From JAAYLU01 sp964458805 (GTDB lineage: Bacteria; Synergistota; Synergistia; Synergistales; Aminobacteriaceae): 6,584 nt of DNA. Made by a program: the position numbers and the translations under genes. The stretch is taken from assembly GCA_964458805.1 (NCBI GenBank), contig CAYWKH010000117.1, positions 1 through 6,584 of the forward strand. Direction: 5' to 3'. Below the pieces are notes generated by a model. It made no database searches. It was not told the DNA's origin and saw only the letters and a program-made list of their open reading frames with translations. Positions 6,175 through 6,584 of the stretch are shown here, one piece after another; the stretch's first letter is position 1, and each line of letters opens with the position of its first letter.

Positions 6175-6188
6175 GTTGCCTGCTTATG

Positions 6189-6218
6189 TGTCATCCCGAG
6201 CGAACGCGAGGGCTCTCA
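6189..6218. repeat. Dispersed-repeat-like element (GTCATCCCGAGCG type)
   Basis: The stretch beginning GTCATCCCGAGCG and running through GCGAGGG resembles a short intergenic repeat common in many bacterial genomes. On the - strand it follows directly on, and includes the stop codon of, the truncated hicB reading frame, so it may mark where that gene lost its end. Recognition is by memory; copy number in this genome is not visible beyond the partial copy at 6097. Confidence 0.5.
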
Positions 6219-6383
6219 CCCCGGAACTCCAACCTCAATGCAAAGCTCTATGGCCTCGATTATCCTGCTGTTTAGCTCATCGAGCGATTTCGCCTGGGTC
6301 TGGCAGCCTTTTAAGGCGGGTACCGAGGCAATGTACCAGCCGTCTCCGTCCCTATCAATTATGATGCTGAACTGTCTGCTCGT
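6216..6383 (-). pseudogene. Decayed hicB-type antitoxin remnant, start codon lost
   Basis: The - strand frame reads TSRQFSIIIDRDGDGWYIAS followed by VPALKGCQTQAKSLDEL and an EAIELCIE helix. That is the typical N-terminal HicB antitoxin half: a partial RNase H-like fold beginning with an FSIIIDRDEDGWYIASVP pattern. The codon where family proteins begin is ACG (complement of 6381-6383). A good GGAGG ribosome site (complement of 6393-6397) lies 9 bases before it, so a single ATG-to-ACG change probably removed the start. No alternative ATG, GTG or TTG exists in this frame before an upstream TAG (6405-6407). The frame ends after 55 codons, shorter than usual, running into a dispersed-repeat-like element, and the C-terminal part is missing. 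No hicA toxin gene is recognisable upstream. It could still be translated from ACG at a low level. Confidence 0.7.
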
Positions 6384-6428
6384 GCTTGCTCGCCTCCATC
6401 GCCGCTAATGTATCATTCGAGGGCGGCT

Positions 6429-6459
6429 AAAAAAGGGTAGATCCCCCGGGCGGCGGGAT
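6429..6459 (-). terminator. Weak candidate terminator of the gene entering from the right
   Basis: ATCCC (6441-6445) and GGGAT (6455-6459) can pair, and six T follow on the - strand (complement of 6429-6434). The stem is only 5 bp and is 6 bases from the T-run, so this is weak. Its position after the stop at 6503 fits. Confidence 0.3.
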
Positions 6460-6479
6460 GGCGTCCTGTGTCGCGAAGA

Positions 6480-6501
6480 CTGTCGCAAACCTGTCGCAAA
6501 C
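6480..6501 (+). repeat. Tandem pair of an 11-base unit
   Basis: CTGTCGCAAAC is present twice without spacer (6480-6490 and 6491-6501). A looser relative, CTGTGTCGCGAAG, lies just before it at about 6465-6477. It is just beyond the stop of the possible partial gene at the right edge. No function is evident. Confidence 0.75.
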
Positions 6502-6502
6502 G

Positions 6503-6584
6503 TTACTCCATCGGCCCCAGGCGGTAGATCAGACGGTGGGTTTCGCCCTCTGCGACAGGACCGGGTGCACGTCCTTCTCGCTGT
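6503..6584 (-). CDS. Possible 3' end of an unidentified gene, cut by window edge
   Basis: One - strand frame runs from the right edge to a TAA (6503-6505) and would encode 26 residues ending THRLIYRLGPME. The charged-hydrophobic pattern looks protein-like and a weak terminator candidate follows, but 26 residues are too few to name a family. Another - strand frame is open here too but reads as arginine/proline-rich low-quality sequence. Treat this as a hint only. Confidence 0.35.
   Translation of the reverse strand, partial: QREGRAPGPVAEGETHRLIYRLGPME

Noticed and set aside
6119..6364. An 81-codon + strand open frame after gntR
   Set aside because: No family pattern, no good ribosome site, and it runs antisense to the hicB remnant and across repeat sequence.
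6397..6399. ATG upstream of the hicB remnant as its start codon
   Set aside because: It is in a different frame and meets a stop after 14 codons, so it cannot start the HicB-like frame without a frameshift.
6480..6501. Possible CRISPR repeat
   Set aside because: Units are 11 bases and directly abutting, with no spacers and no cas genes nearby.

Overview
The window is GC-rich bacterial chromosome (third codon positions almost all G or C, with frequent AGG arginine codons). It carries an oxygen-sensitive hybrid cluster protein and a threonine-to-glycine catabolic operon, which suggests an anaerobic, amino-acid-fermenting bacterium. A Synergistota-like organism would fit, but that assignment is inference from gene content and style, not proof.

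Layout from left to right. The window opens inside hcp (+ strand), the C-terminal 234 residues of the hybrid cluster protein, closed by a strong, probably bidirectional hairpin terminator (731-766). Convergent to it is a small cysteine-rich CGGC-domain protein (- strand, stop at 869). A divergent intergenic region (1319-1526) holds promoters for that gene and for a + strand gene encoding a seven-helix membrane protein with a C-terminal GGDEF diguanylate cyclase domain. This gene converges, with only 14 bases between stop codons, on a - strand operon kbl-tdh-alaE. Kbl and Tdh together turn L-threonine into glycine plus acetyl-CoA, with 2-amino-3-ketobutyrate as intermediate. AlaE is an L-alanine-exporter-family membrane protein. 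A GntR/FCD repressor-type gene is divergent from kbl. The 134-base region between them holds promoter elements for both directions and an AT-rich imperfect inverted repeat that could be an operator.

The last 500 bases hold no intact complete gene. They contain hairpin and dispersed-repeat-like sequence, a decayed hicB antitoxin remnant on the - strand whose start codon reads ACG where ATG is expected, a tandem 11-base repeat, and what may be the 3' end of an unidentified - strand gene.

The most interesting unit is the gntR / kbl-tdh-alaE locus. It puts a small-amino-acid exporter in one transcript with the threonine-cleaving enzymes, under a probable local ligand-sensing regulator. I found no CRISPR array, tRNA, rRNA or intact mobile element, and no clear evidence of an entirely new system.
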